Shown piece after piece: positions 21,356 through 34,521 of a stretch of DNA of 64,000 bases. The first letter of the stretch is position 1, and each line of letters begins with the position of its first letter. The stretch comes from Ahaetulla prasina (lineage: Eukaryota; Chordata; Lepidosauria; Squamata; Colubridae), in assembly GCF_028640845.1 (NCBI RefSeq), contig NC_080540.1, forward strand, positions 257,782,958-257,846,957, in the 5' to 3' direction. The notes under the pieces were generated by a model that made no database searches, was not told the origin of the DNA, and saw only the letters and a list, made by a program, of their open reading frames with translations. A program made the position numbers and the translations under genes.

Positions 21356-23835
21356 CAATCCTGATGTCAGTTGTGCCTTAAAGCTCTATCATCCTGACAA
21401 TTATGTCCTATGGCCTGTAACTTCAAGATGCTTTAAAAGAAACATAATTAGGATCTTCTGGCATGCTCAGCTGATGTACAGTTAATGTAGCACCAGTTTT
21501 TTTGGAGGGAATAGTGAAATAGGGGTTTTCACCTGTCACAGTGTGTTGTTAGGGTTTTCCTGTTGCAAAGTAGCCATCCCCAAACAAATTCCATGAAAGA
21601 GATGGGAAAGTTAGAAGTAACACAAATAGTAGGACAAAAAATAAAGAGTATTGGGGGAAAGAATAGAGCTGTACTTAAGGATAACAAAGAAGTAAGGAAT
21701 TACACCTTTCCTCCAAAATTATTGGTCGGATGAGGGATGACATTTTCTCCCTCTATTAATGTATAATTCAGTCCTGAACGTTTTTCCCTCTGTTAAAGAC
21801 ATACCTTTTCTATATTTTTTTCTTTTTCTTTATTCTTTTCTGTCTTTTTCTTTTTTTCCTATCCTTTTTATTCTTTTTTTCCATTCTCTTTCTCCAAATT
21901 TAGTTTTTTTTTAGTTTTTACTATTGTAACCAACGTTTTTTTAATGAAAATCAAATAAAAAAACTTGATTCAAACTAGCCCTGTGCTTCAGATTCTATTT
22001 CTAAAAGGCATTTCAGGGCACATGGGAGCACAGGGGCATTACAGGTCTGCAGCACCTTATAACTGGGAAGTGACATAGGATTTCAGATGCAGAGAGCTTC
22101 AAAACAGCAGAAACTAACAACTGTTGTCCCACATTCTTTTTGAGGTTTTCCTTATTTGTGAATTTAGAAACTGGATTTCCTAGTCTATCTCTTATTGAGT
22201 TGAGAGGCAAAGTGATGTTTGTTTGTTCTGCTTTACATCTTGATGAAAAAAACCATTTCCGCTTGTATTTCTATTCTTCTCAGCTGTTCTAATTTTGATC
22301 CTATGTGGGTGCCAAAAATAGTTAACACAGGAATGTGATCATGCTTTGACATGGAAAAACTAAAACCAAACTACATTAGTAATTTTATGGAATTAAAGAT
22401 CAGCATAGGCCTAGCTGGTGGAACAAGAAAGAAAGGGAAAAAAGCAATATTCATCTTCAAATTATTTTTATATGTATCATTTTTTTTTCAAAGAAACAAT
22501 ATAGATCAATTTTATATTTAAATTACATTTATCTAATTCCACAATATATTTCAAACTGCATAGGTCTTTGAACCTTTAGCAATTGTTTCTAGCTATACTT
22601 ATTAGAATATATTCTGGTATCTGCCATCATATCGTGGGTTTAAAACAGTGGCAGATACTGGTAAAACCCTTGCCTCATGGTGTACTAAATCTGCATTTCT
22701 CACTTATGAAACATTCATACAAACAGTTTATTTAGGAGATCTTTCCTAGATGATGCCTCAGTGCCATTTTCTTTGCAGAACAATAGATTTTTTTTCAGGT
22801 ATTATGTCTAAACAGAAAATTCAGGGGACACCAAGTCAATGATATAGTGCCACATTTGTAGGGACTTTTCAAATGCTAAAGATCGCCCTCAGCCTTGGAA
22901 ATATGAGGTGATCCTTCTGTAGAGAATGCAATAAGAAACTCAGTTTATGCAACTACAGAAGCTCTCACTGAGAACAATGAAGTATTAACTCAATTTGACT
23001 AATAGGGGAAAGGAACTGGCACTTGACCTAATGAAGAATATATTCACAAATGCTGTTCTGCCACTCAACAGCTACCATATAGCAGAAGTGCAACTAAAAA
23101 TGTCATAATGATGACATTTCAAGCACAGTATTTTCTAATGCAGTTAGTTCAAACATTTAACCAAATAACATTGTATAATATATAAAATGATTACACACCA
23201 CATATTCTTATGTGAATGTCTCAAATATGCACAGCAGTTGAATGAAAATGTGTATTTTATGTATCTCTTTCAAGGACATGCCAGATGTATTGAAAGCACC
23301 ATTTTTAAATCTATTCATCAATTATTACTTAATATTGTCCTTTATATAAGATAACCTTACTTGACATGCTACTAGTCAATAGCAAATAGTTTAGAGACAG
23401 GATTGCATGTGTGATTGGGGGATGTAATAGAAAGATAAAGAATTAATTTGGGCCCTCCCCCAAAGTCCTGAAATTGGTTTTTACCTTGATCATCAAGTAG
23501 AAACAGTACTCATTACAGAATTAAATAGAAGAATGGTGGTTTAATGTAGTTGAATAAATTTAGATGTACTTTTCAACTATAGGAAAGGTTGCATTGTAAC
23601 AACTTGTTGAATGAATTCTTGGGCAGTCCTGGTGAGACTATTACAACAGTGTGATTACCAATGGTAATGGTAAAAAAAGTAGGGAAAGCATGCAAAGTAT
23701 GGTTGTGGAATTCTGGACACAACCCATACTGCAAAACCTTGGAAAGTACATGTGCTGTTTAGAACCCATATAAGTCTGCAGGAGAAGGATGGTTGAAATA
23801 CTTAGATTATGCAGATGCTATTAAATAAGCCAATA
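21356..23835. other. unannotated AT-rich intronic stretch
   Basis: A T-rich, pyrimidine-biased segment lies at about 21790-21920. No exon or repeat family was recognised in the rest. Confidence 0.55.
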
Positions 23836-24150
23836 TACAGGTAGGTCTCAGTTAGCAACTACTTGTTCAGTTATCATTCATAGTAGTGTTGAGTGAAAGG
23901 GACATAGAAATGGTTTTCAGAGTTGTGGTCCTCACAATAGTCATGTGATTGTGATTTGGGTACTTGGCAACTGGTACGCATTTAAAGACAGCTGCAACAT
24001 CCGGCAGTCATGACTGCCATTTGCAACCCTCACTGCCAGCTTTCCACAAGCACATTCAATGGACAACCTGACAGAGAAGGTCACAAATCACTTCCATAAG
24101 TCACTCCCACCAGTTATTTCTCTGAGGACTCCTGCTACAAAGTATGTTTC
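23836..24150. mobile_element. diverged reptile DNA-transposon-like repeat
   Basis: The text starting ACAGGTAGGTCTCAGTTAGC and including TCATGTGATTGTGATTTGGG and TTGGCAACTGGTACGCATTT matches, from memory, a common amniote non-autonomous DNA element whose termini read ACAGGTAGTCCTC. It is old and diverged, and the right end is not clear. Confidence 0.5.
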
Positions 24151-24989
24151 AGAATGTATTACAGTTACTATCACTTAGTGATAGTAATTCTGGTCCTAAT
24201 TACCATTATCAGATAACCAAGCTAGAATTATTTGTACTTTAAAGCAAAACTGGTGGGGGTTTTCTCTGAAAAAGTTTTTGAAGGCAAATTATTCTGAAAT
24301 TCTTCTCTTAAATCAATGCCACTAATGATTCTCCCTACTTTAAAAAAAGGTATCATAAGCTAAAGGAAGCACTTTATAAATGTTTCACCTTCACCTTTTA
24401 AAGAAAATAAATTTAAGTTAATAATAAATCCTTGACAGGATTACAGTATATTTTGTTACAAAATGTATATCTGCTATTCCAACAAAATGCATTGCTCTAA
24501 TCATAAAAACATTCCTTTAATAAAGATACAGTTAATAGAACTGGATAGTAAGGATAAGTGAGTTTAGCTTTTATACTATCAGAAGCCTTAGATGTTAGCA
24601 ACTTTTTTCTCATGGAAATTGCAGTTTCTTTATTATGGTGTATCATTGACACCTGAGTTAGTAAGTACAAATGAGCTAGGTTTGATATGGGAAGTGTTGA
24701 ACCTTTTGATGCAGAAAATCAGTTGGGAGGACAGTGATTTGGTTGCAAGGATTGGCAAGCGTGGTCTTCATCACCCTATCTCAGATGTTCTGAATTTTTG
24801 CACATCTTTGTCATTGAATATAATCACAGCTTTATTGATTCCCATTGATTGATTGAGAATCTAAGTGAACAAGATTACTTCATTAATTAGATAAAAAAGT
24901 CACCCAGACAATGTATGATTTTCCAGAATCCATTTAATTGTCAAACCCTCCATCTCATCCTTAAGTAGCTTGTTATAATCGGAATATCG
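24151..24989. other. unannotated stretch
   Basis: AT-rich. An 86-codon open frame at 24592-24852 has no recognisable motif and no clear splice signals, so I do not call a gene. Confidence 0.5.
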
Positions 24990-25640
24990 AGGGATATTTT
25001 GTCAAATGGTTCACTGGTGTTAAAATATATCTTTTTTTTTTTTTTGAAGAATTTTTTTTAAAAAAAACAACAACATAAAAACATCTTCCATCCAAATACA
25101 GTGTGTCGCTGGGTTTCATTGCAAATCTCTTGTGCAAATTCACCATATACATCATATTGATTTATCTAATCTTATATTTTATCAATCTAATATATATCCA
25201 AACATTTTAATCAATTAATCCTTTATTTAACTGTGACGTTTCTTCTCTCATTTTTCTGATGTCAAATATATCTGATGTCAACAACAAGGAAGGAAGTTAC
25301 CCAATCAAGCACTGAGATTCAATTAATCTAGCGAGTTTTGTTCTTGACAAATCCATGTTGACTTATGGCAATTACTGTTTTGTTTTCAAGATGCTTACAG
25401 ATCAACAAACTTACAATTTGAACTAGATTTTTTTAATACGTCCCTGTCAGCTATACTGGTCCATAGTTTGCTGGGTTTTTCTTCTTCCCTTTTTGAAGAT
25501 AGGATACCATTTTTTTTTCTCCCAAGTATCTAACATGTCTCCCATTTTCCAAGATAAAAGGAAGTGGCTAGTCCATCAGCTAATTGAATAGCCTTTTGCT
25601 TTATTTTGAGTATATTGGAGGAAACATTTTTTGATACTCC
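24990..25640 (-). mobile_element. CR1 LINE fragment, N-terminal RT region (old)
   Basis: On the minus strand the translation includes VSYLQKGK, then NPANYGPV, then NQHGFVKN. These correspond to the CR1 RT blocks usually seen as VPIFKKG, PGNYRPVSLT and SQHGFxKGKSC. A weaker match to the motif A region lies near 25000-25033, separated by an A/T-rich insertion. It is heavily mutated and non-coding. Confidence 0.7.
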
Positions 25641-26070
25641 TTAGAATCTTTTCCAAACCTAAACTTATTTTGAGTTTGCATTTTTTTCTCTATTTCAGCC
25701 CTACAGTTCTGAAGTATTTATCTGTGACCTCTCTCTGTTTCTTTTATGTGTTTTTTTTCCTTTTCTTTACAAGAATCTTCAGATCTTTACAAAGCTTTTT
25801 GTGTAGTCTCATTGGCTTCTTCACTGTCCTTGGGGTTTGTTTGTTTTTTTCATCCTTGTCCAGATACCATGCCTAGCAGGATGATTTTGGCCATATGCTC
25901 ACTTTTCTTTGTCAAGGTTGTTTATTGTGTACACAGATCTGAGATGGGAGTCAATACTAGTAGAATGACTAATATTAGCAAGACATTGATGGAAATAACA
26001 GAAATCAATAACGTTTCCTTAGAGGAAAGGGTGTTTAGGATTGCCTTCTGCCAAATAAAAGATGGTAAGT
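25641..26070. other. unannotated pyrimidine-rich stretch
   Basis: The open frames at 25631-25876 and 25746-26093 consist of low-complexity Phe/Leu/Ser and lie antisense or next to a CR1 remnant. They are not considered genes. Confidence 0.5.
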
Positions 26071-26690
26071 CCAGAATGCGGCTGCGCGGGTGATAGAGGG
26101 AGCCCCTCGTGGCTCCCATGTGACACCACTCCTGCGCAGACTGCACTGGCTACCTGTGGCCTTTCGGGTGCGCTTCAAGGTTTTGGTAACTATCTTCAAA
26201 GCGCTCCATGGCATAGGGCTGGGTTACCTACGGGACCGTCTGCTGCCACCGATTGCCTCCCACCGACCCGTGCACTCTCACAGGGAAGGACTCCTTAGGG
26301 TGCCGTCAGCCAGGCAGTGCTGACTGATGACACCCAGGGAAAGAGCCTTTTCTGTGGGGGCTCCAACCCTCTGGAACGAACTTCCCCCAGGACTTCGTCA
26401 ACTTCCTGACCTTTGAACCTTTCGCCGCGAGCTTAAGACACATCTATTTATTTGCGCAGGACTGGACTAGAATTTTAAATTTTAAATTTGGTTTTAACGG
26501 GGTTTTATTATTTTTATCGCAATTTTTTAATATTCGGCCTTATTTAATAAGTTTTTTAATTGGTGTTTTATTTTGTATTTATATGTATGTTTTTATCAGG
26601 CTGTAAACTGCCCTGAGTCCCTCGGGAGATAGGGCGGTATAAAAATGTGCTTAAATAAATATATAAATATATAAATAAGTATTTCTTGGT
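26071..26690 (+). mobile_element. L2-type LINE, 3'-terminal fragment
   Basis: It is closely similar to 52250-52810: the same AATGCGGCTGCGCGGGTGAT start, the LLRRLHWLPVAFRV coding block, the LWNELPPG-like block, and a 3' hairpin (CTGCCCTGAGTCCCTCGGGA then GGGCGGTATAAAAA) followed by an AAATAAATATA tail. The ORF is interrupted; this is a 5'-truncated insertion of about 620 bp. Confidence 0.88.
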
Positions 26691-27981
26691 ATGTGTTACC
26701 CTTCTCTGCACCTTAGCTTTCTAATATTACCATTCTCATGCTTTTTGCAAAAGGATTCAAGAACATGTCTCATCTATAAATCTTCCCTTACTTTGTAATA
26801 TCACTAGGGTGATATTATGATGAATCAACTGAAAGTAGTTCAATACAACTGTAGAATTTAACAATTTTACTTATTTATACTGGGAATTTATTATGTACAG
26901 AACTCTTCCATACGTTAGGAGTTAACTTATGAAATAGTGCAGCAGAAGTCTCTTAAAAACAAATATATATGAGATGTAGAAGAATGCAAGTACACTTTAG
27001 TGTATATCCCATTTATTTCAGTCCTCTTGATAAATGAAAGTCTTTTACTGTCTTATCAAAGAAGTGCCGAGGTGTCTTGCATCTTAAGATCCAATTGATG
27101 TTGATGATTTAGTTGAATGTTCTTACAAGTTTCAGTAGCAGTGCTAAATGCAACTAAGAAAAAGGTCCAGCTTCCAGCTGCAAGAGCATATATTTATCTT
27201 ATATGGCTTTTTCTCTAAAGTAAAAAAGTGACAATAAATAAATTCTATTTTTTCAATCTAATATTCAGCATCTTGTCTTGGGCCTGCATATGAAATAATC
27301 ATTTGTATGAAACAATTCTTTGTTAACACAAGGCCCCTTTGTTAATTTGATGTTATCAAACCATTCTAGAATTTATTAGACTACATCTATATGTATCTTG
27401 AAGTTCACTGTTTAATCAGATCTTAAATCACATCTAAATCAAGCACATACATTCTTCACTTATATGATTTTTAGCCTTTAATTTGCTTTGTTCTAAACTA
27501 ATCATGCCTTCTCCAAAAATTTTAAATCACTAATTCTAAGATATCCTAGTTTCGATAGACATAGCTTTTAAAATAATAACAATTAAGAAACTATAGAAGT
27601 TATTTCTAAATTGTCATTCAAAGAGTGTCATATAGAAATCTTTATGATTATCTTTAAAGTTGTATTCGTTTAGCTTTTTTAATATACAGTAGGCAACAAA
27701 GATATTAAAATTAAGGGCCATACTAATGGCCTTTTCATCCAATCTGATATGCAAAGAATCTTGCTGTGCCTAACTGTTTAACAGAAATGCTTAGTATAAG
27801 TGAGGTTAGCTTGGGAAAGAAAGAAAGGAAAGTAGTATTGATTGACTGGTAGAATGTGCCATTAAAAAGAGATTACTGATTGACCCTATCTCCTTATTAT
27901 AGTGCATTTTGACTTTTGATAGAACAGATATTTGTCCTGTTTTACATTAACTTTTGAGAATGTGCTTTGGTGGATGCTTGT
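26691..27981. other. unannotated AT-rich stretch
   Basis: No repeat family or exon recognised. Confidence 0.55.
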
Positions 27982-27990
27982 ATTTTGACA

Positions 27991-28347
27991 GTAAAGGTAA
28001 AGGTTCCCCTCGCCCATATGTGCTTGTCGTTCTCAACTCTAGGGGGCAGTGCTCATCTCTGTTTCAAAGCCAAAGCACTAGCGCTGGCCGAAGACATCTC
28101 CATGGTCATGTGGCCGGCATGACTAAACACCAAAGGTGCAAGAAATACTGTTACCTTCCCACCAAAGATGGTCCCTATTTTTCTACTTGCATTTTTTTAA
28201 CGTGCTTTCAAACTGCTAGGTTGGCAGAAGCTGGGACAAGTAATGGGAGCTCATCCCATTACGTAGCACTAGGGATTCGAACCGCTGAACATCCAACCTT
28301 TCGATCAACAAGCTCAGCATCTTAGCCACTGAGCCACTGCATCCCTG
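27991..28347 (-). mobile_element. tRNA-derived SINE (snake type), copy 3
   Basis: The same family as the copies at 17225 and 18242, minus strand, with the AAAGGTTCCCCTCG tail at the left and a B-box-like GGTTCGAATCC (complement) near 28274-28284. A 9-bp duplication, ATTTTGACA, flanks it at 27982-27990 and 28348-28356. Confidence 0.9.
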
Positions 28348-28406
28348 ATTTTGACATTAGGAATTCATATATTTATTTCATACCATTCAGCACCAAGCGC
28401 CTAGTT

Positions 28407-28971
28407 CCGTGATGGTTAACCTATGGGCACGCGTGCCACAGGTGGCACACACAGCCCTCTGCAGGCATGCCAGCTGTTGCCCCAGCCCAGCTCCACCGTG
28501 CATCCACGCATGCCTCCCGCTGGCCAGCTGGTTTTCAGGTCTCTGCCACGCATGCGCAGGGGACAGGGTGCATGCATGGGATGCATGCGCGGGGGGGCAG
28601 GGCACATGCGCTGGGGTACTCGCATTTCATTTGGGGGGGTTGTGCATGCATAACCCCGCAATTGTTTTGGGCCTGGGAGGCCTCCTTCAACAACCTGAAA
28701 GCGAAAACGGTGCTGCGCGAGCCCCCCCCCATGTTTTGGGCCTGGAAAGGCTACACCAACCTGGAAGCCAAAATGGGGCATGGGGGGGCTGTGCGAGAAC
28801 CCCCTGTGCCCCGTTTTTGGCCTGGAAAGCTGCCTGCACTAACCTGGAAGCCAAAACAGGGTACGGGGGGCCCGGGTGCATGCGTGTGGGAAGCTTGCAT
28901 TGCATTTTGGGGGTTCACACACATGCGTGTGCACTTTGGGCACTCAGCACCAAAAAGGTTAACCATCACTG
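28407..28971. mobile_element. hAT-type non-autonomous element, GC-rich
   Basis: A 565-bp island much richer in G+C than its surroundings. The left terminus CCGTGATGGTTAACCT and the right terminus AGGTTAACCATCACTG form an inverted repeat. The flanking octamers GCCTAGTT (28399-28406) and GCCTACTG (28972-28979) match at six of eight positions, consistent with an aged hAT target duplication. Long open frames on both strands reflect base composition, not genes. Internal blocks around AACCTGGAAGCCAAAA are repeated. Confidence 0.8.
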
Positions 28972-28979
28972 GCCTACTG

Positions 28980-29329
28980 AAATCACCCCCTAAATAACAC
29001 ATCATATTGCCCTAGCAATAAGCCTATGTAATCTGTTGCAAAACTGCACATTGGAATTTTTAAAGTCTCATTCTGGAAATGAAAAACCGTGTCCTCAAGG
29101 AAAAGCAGCTCCAGTAACTTGAACAACATCAAAAGAATAATGAAGAAAACTGCTAAAAGGTGTTTATTAAAGAAAGAAAATTCTAGTCTCATTAAAAATT
29201 CTTGCACATATTTTCATGCAGATGTTTGGGCATCTTTATGATATCACCTTTGTGGTCCAGGATAGCCCATTATTGTGACTTACTGTTACTTCAGAAAGCT
29301 GTGTCTACACTTATATTTTCTTACTACAT
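28980..29329. other. unannotated stretch
   Basis: AT-rich sequence between a hAT element and an L2 fragment; nothing recognised. Confidence 0.55.
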
Positions 29330-29604
29330 CATTTCGCCGGGAATTAAAAACTTATTTATTTATCCAAGCGGGACTGGCTTGATTTTTAAATTTTTCAAAT
29401 TTTTAATTTTTAGTAATTTTATATGGGGTATTTTAGGTTGGGTCAATTTGACGGTTTTAATTTGGCCATTATTGAATATGTATTTTAATTGATATTTTAA
29501 ATTTGTATATTTAACTGTTTTAACCTTGGCTGTACACCGCCCTGAGTCCTTCGGGAGAAGGGCGGTATAAAAATTTAAATAAATAAATAAATAAATAAAT
29601 AAAT
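29330..29604 (+). mobile_element. L2-type LINE, extreme 3' end
   Basis: It matches the last 270 bp of the LINE at 51-52.8 kb: the AATTAAAAACTTATTTATTT segment, then ACCGCCCTGAGTCCTTCGGG with the complementary AAGGGCGGT forming a 3' hairpin, then a (AAAT)n tail. Severely 5'-truncated. Confidence 0.88.
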
Positions 29605-31440
29605 CATTGTACGTACAGTGTAAATTTTATTGTTCATATGTTCAGGGTCCTTTGCAAAGCACAAGAGAAAGAATCTTTGCCTAGAGAGTTATTAAAATCT
29701 ATCTAACTATCCATCTAGCTATCTAGCTATCTTCATAAGCTCACATATAAGAAATTAAAATATTCTTTTAGTAAAACTGCAAAGGCTGATTAAAGCAAAG
29801 TTCTTGATTCCTTTCCTGAAAGTGGAAAGAGTGGGTTATGAGCACAGTTCTCAAGGGAATACATTTCATAGCTTGGAAAGTAGAAGAAATCCCTCTCCCA
29901 CATACAATAAATGGTTATCAGAAAATAAGTCCATTTGCTAGAGAGCCTTTCTTACTGATCTTAATATCTGGACAGGTATATTATAAGATAGGCAGCCACT
30001 CAAATATCAAGGTCAAAACAATGTAGAATTTCAAAGAATAAACCCCTCTCCTTAAGTGAAGTTCAGAAAATAATTGGTTACCAATGCAGGTGTTTCCAAT
30101 AAGGACACGTCCTATATCATGAACCAGTTACTAGCATGGCATGCATATGTTTGGTCGAGCTTTGTCCCTGTTAAAAGCACCAGGAAGTATCGGTTTACCC
30201 AGACTTAGCATCCCTTTGAATAATGAAGTACACATTTCCAGTTGATGAAGGTACTTGGTACCTGTGCTTTCACTTGTTTTAGTGATATTGTATAATGGTT
30301 GCTTGACAGGCTAAGCATTTCTGTCTTCCAAGATGCAGCCTCCAAATGCTTATATAGTCAGCTTATCCACAACATTAAAGTTGATCATTGCAATATTTAT
30401 GCTCAGGATAAATCTGTGCTTTCAACTTCTAATAATATGGCTCTGGATGATAAATTGTTCAGGCTGCATATTTCACCTTTTTTTAACCCTTATAATCAAT
30501 GTATATTTACTGTACTCAGTTCAGAAGACTTTATTTCTCTAATTAAGCACAGAATCCATTCATTAGGTTTTAGATTAAGGCTTTAAATAAGGCACATTCT
30601 TGCTTTATTCTTCATTTGCTACAATATTGGAGATTTCTTATGAACATTTCTTTATGTGGTAAAGTTCACATGATCTTTATATGCTGAAATATATATAATT
30701 ATATTCAGTTGACATGTGCAACAGAAGGCCAGTTACTTTAACGCTTTGAAACTTTCCAAAAATACATTTTAAAAGCTATCACATTTGCTTCAACTCCAAG
30801 AAATAATTCAAATTATAAAGCAACTACATTGCTGAACAAAGTACTACTGTATGTTAAGTGCACGTCTTGAATACAAGTGAGTTTTATGCAGTGAGAGATA
30901 TAAATTACATCATTCAAAATATGTGTGTTTGTATGTATGTGTGTATATATTGTATATATAAGATTATAATATACTATTATTTCATTATCACAAATCGTGA
31001 CAACAGGTAAATTTATCCTATGGTGATTAATAAATATTTATTAATTATTTATAGCAAGGTCTTCAGTTTTCCTACAGTTGTATTTGATTTTCTATTGTAA
31101 AAATTTTGCACCAGATCTAGATATCATTTCTCTTTTCCTAAAAAAAATGTACCATCTTCCTTTCTTCTGAATGAAAACCATAGCAGCCTCTGAAAACATA
31201 ATAGGAAGTCTCTTGATCTTTTGAAATATGGCTACCGGGTGTGCTTCCGTGTACATATCTGTATTTTCCAACTCCTCATCAAAGTGAAGTGATTTTTTTG
31301 GCTGCTGATTTGGTGTAGCACAAAGGGTAGCATATTTTTAAATTACAAATGTTTTATTGTGGTTTTACTACCGGAGTAGAAGTAGACAGTTTGAAATAAT
31401 AATTTCAATAATTAATAATATTATTATTAATAATAATAAT
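29605..31440. other. unannotated AT-rich stretch
   Basis: It contains short ATCT-type repeats near 29700-29730 and TATA-rich runs near 30930-30960. No exon or repeat family recognised. Confidence 0.55.
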
Positions 31441-31657
31441 TTCAAAATAATTATTAATAGACAGTGCTGTTCATTTTGACTTGAAAATTACAACAAAATG
31501 CTTTGGGTCAGCCAAATGTGCAGATAGAGTGATTGTTTTTATAGATTTCAGATTTCAAAATAATTATTAATAGACAGTGCTGTTCATTTTGACTTGAAAA
31601 TTACAACAAAATGCTTTGGGTCAGCCAAATGTGCAGATAGAGTGATTGTTTTTATAG
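31441..31657. repeat. 104-bp identical direct duplication
   Basis: Positions 31441-31544 are repeated without any mismatch at 31554-31657, separated by 9 bp (period 113 bp). The unit starts TTCAAAATAATTATTAATAG and ends GTTTTTATAG. It lies next to a TAA/ATT-rich run. It is either a recent local duplication or an assembly artefact. Confidence 0.95.
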
Positions 31658-32956
31658 GTTGAATGATGTTCATGTGGTTTCAAATGCATAAACAAAACTC
31701 TCTTGCCACGCACACTTCAATACACATTTAGTAAGAAGTACAAGGTATTGATTTTGTCAGCGTTAGTGGGAATGGTCAAAATCAGAGGTGAGTGAACTTG
31801 ACCAGCATTTTTGCTAACTATGTCGATCCACATGGTTTGCATGTGAAAGGAAAGAAATACTCAAAGTAGAATCTGTGCATTCCCAAAAAACTACAAGTTA
31901 GAAAAAATATTTTGTCAAAAATTCTTGAATTGGTCCATCCATAGAATAATTCTAATGCAAGTATCTATGATTCAGTTATTTTTCTAATCATTTCCAGTAT
32001 TCAATTTTAATTGATCAGTTAACAAAATGTCAGGGCTATGTTCAGTTGACTTATCTAGAAAGAAATGGTGGATGCTTATTAAATCTCTGCGTCAGTTTTA
32101 AAATTCTTTTTAAGCAAAAACTAGAAGCCAGGCTGTATTGGAGAGTAATGTGTTATTTGCTGATTAAGAACGAAACCAACCTCTATAAAGGATATGTTAT
32201 TAACAAACAGTTAAATGCCTCAGCATACTTCCTTATTTGGATAACTCTGGATTCTCTTTGAATGTTGCAAAATGAATTTACTAAGTTCCAAGAATTACAG
32301 AAATTGAAATAGATTTTCAAGTCCTTTCATATATTATATACTGCAGTTGCTTTCTTTTGTTAAATCTCATTTTCAAGAGTTTTTCAGAAAGTTTAAAATG
32401 CTTAATTCCTTTATTCATCTATGAATTATGTGATAAGAGCCAACTTAAATGACTATTTCTTCATGCATTTGGATATATGCAATAACAGCCAAATAGTAAA
32501 ATATTAACTCAGGAAACAATGTTGCAGATATTATTGCATGATCATTTATTATTATTGCATTACATGATCATTTAAACTTTCTTTCCTATACCATGAACCA
32601 GTTTTTATTTTGGGGATGAAGATGCTTGGGACTTCCTTATATTCCTTAATATATTAGAAAAAGCTGGAAGGAGCAGTGGATAGGCTAATGGTGCAGGGCT
32701 TGAGACTTTGGGTTTCATTTTATTTGGTGTGCTAATAGTGTTTTTAGAATTTTCACATGTAGTTGCTTCAAAATGGCAGAAAATAATACTACTATTTTCA
32801 GCAAAAGGGTTTGCTCTGGGGTCCCCAAAACAGTATGACACTATAACAGTCCAATACACACAAGAAGTAGAGAATATCTAATTTTATCTGTTCGTGAGTT
32901 GTCAGGTTCTGCCTTTATTACTCTTCGATAGATCGCATTGTATTGATTTTTAATTA
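31658..32956. other. unannotated AT-rich stretch
   Basis: Nothing recognised apart from a local repeat of ATTATTGCAT near 32530-32570. Confidence 0.55.
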
Positions 32957-33185
32957 AGAGCCATGGTGGTGCAATGGTTAGAATGCAGTACTGCAGGCTA
33001 CTTCTGCGGACTGCAGGCTGCCAGCAGTTTGGCAATTCGAATTTCACCGTCTCAAGATTGACTCATCCTTCCGAAGTCGGTAAAATGAGCACCCAGAATG
33101 TTGGGGGCAATATGGTGACTCTGTAGAGACGGCTTTAAAGCACTGTGAACGGTATATAAGTCTAAGTCTAAGTGCTACTGCTATT
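32957..33185 (+). mobile_element. tRNA-derived SINE, second family, copy 1
   Basis: An A-box-like GGTGGTGCAATGGTTAGAA near 32964 and a B-box-like ATTCGAATT near 33035, followed by CCTTCCGAAGTCGGTAAAATG and GAACGGTATATAAGTCTAAG. The tail resembles an L2-type 3' end (CGGTATATAAGTCTAAGT). The body pattern (AATGAG.ACCCAGA.TGTTGGG.GCAATATG) is shared with 38247-38455. Confidence 0.75.
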
Positions 33186-33920
33186 TCAGACTAAAATCAA
33201 AACAGGACTTGTTAATAAATCAACACTATAGATTTACATGGTTATATTTAGATTTACATAAAGATATACGTTAAAAGCATGCAGACAAGATTTAATTGTT
33301 TTTAATTATTTGAAATAATTAAAATTATTTCAAATTTATTTGAAAGAGTCATAGAGTCAGAAAAAGGTTGTCTTGTTGACTTCTATGTTTAGTTGTTTAT
33401 TATTTGATGATACTTTAACTCAATTCAAGTTGGTGCAGATACAGAAACATTCAAATAAATGAATTGAATCTTTTCCTGATTCTATTATTAAATTTTGATC
33501 ATATTGATTTCATGGTACATATCAATGCAATTAAGAATGATAAACTTTCAGTAAACTACCATGGTCTATTACTGCATTGGTTCTGGTACACAAGTCGATT
33601 TGTAATCTGTACATGCACTAGGGTACCCAGATCAGCAAAAATTGACTGTAGGAATGGGATACTGATCATATATAGTTGCTAAACAGATATCTTCTTACCT
33701 TGTCCCCTTTATCACATCTAAAAAGTTAGAAGAGTTGACAAAATGTGGTGGGGGTCTGGATAGAAGAGATTAGTAATTTATAATACATATGAATGTTACT
33801 GTTCATATAAATGATAGTCATCCATGATGCATATGGATATTATTAGTTCTCTTCTAACAACAAACCTATTTTAGAAATATATGACTGGATAGCTGTTATA
33901 AAGACAAATGTTTTTGCTTT
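33186..33920. other. unannotated AT-rich stretch
   Basis: Nothing recognised. Short inverted AATTATTT motifs lie near 33300-33340. Confidence 0.55.
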
Positions 33921-33983
33921 AGGAGAACTTATCTAAACATAAGATAAGTTCTAAACTTATCTAAATATAAGATAAGTTCTCCT
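33921..33983. repeat. 63-bp near-perfect palindrome
   Basis: It starts AGGAGAACTTATCTAAACAT and ends ATAAGATAAGTTCTCCT. The two halves are reverse complements with very few mismatches, and AACTTATCT/AGATAAGTT recur internally, so it can form a long hairpin or two smaller ones. Confidence 0.9.
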
Positions 33984-34513
33984 AAATATCTCTGTTATCT
34001 CTAACAGACCTTCAACAATATATCACCGTATCAGAATATATTTCTCCAACTTTAATGAGGAAGCAATTCTGTTGAACGTGTATCAATATGGTAAACCTGA
34101 AGCTGGAGAAATATAAACTAAATTAAAATTCCTGCAATTATTTATTGTAGGAAGTGGTCCAGGCAAAGAAAATGGAGCTCATTAGCATTGGTTCACTCAT
34201 TAAGCATTGGCACCAGCCTTGCTAAACCAGTTAACTGAAGATAGAAACTTGGGGCTCATCCAGACAGCCACTTTAATATGCTTTTTTTCCAATCCACATG
34301 CCAGTATAAAGTATCCTGGCAAAATTTGCTCTCTCCTGACAGCTGTGCTATAATCTGTCTCAGTGATGAAACCTGTGAGTAGTATTTTTATATGTTCGGT
34401 ATGTAACAAGGTAAGAAAAATAATTGGTGAATTTCCTACACATAGGAAAAATAACCATCAGTTGCTGCCCTTAACATGGAATGGGGCTGGGGAGAGGTGA
34501 GTTTTGACAAAGG
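33984..34513. other. unannotated stretch
   Basis: Nothing recognised. Confidence 0.5.
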
Positions 34514-34521
34514 ATGTAATC

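Noticed and set aside
21790..21920. T-rich block as a possible LINE poly-A tail (minus strand)
   Set aside because: No recognisable retroelement body adjoins it.
28409..28997. Overlapping open frames up to 194 codons on both strands
   Set aside because: Caused by high G+C and few stop codons in a non-autonomous hAT element; composition is Cys/Ala/His-rich and repetitive.
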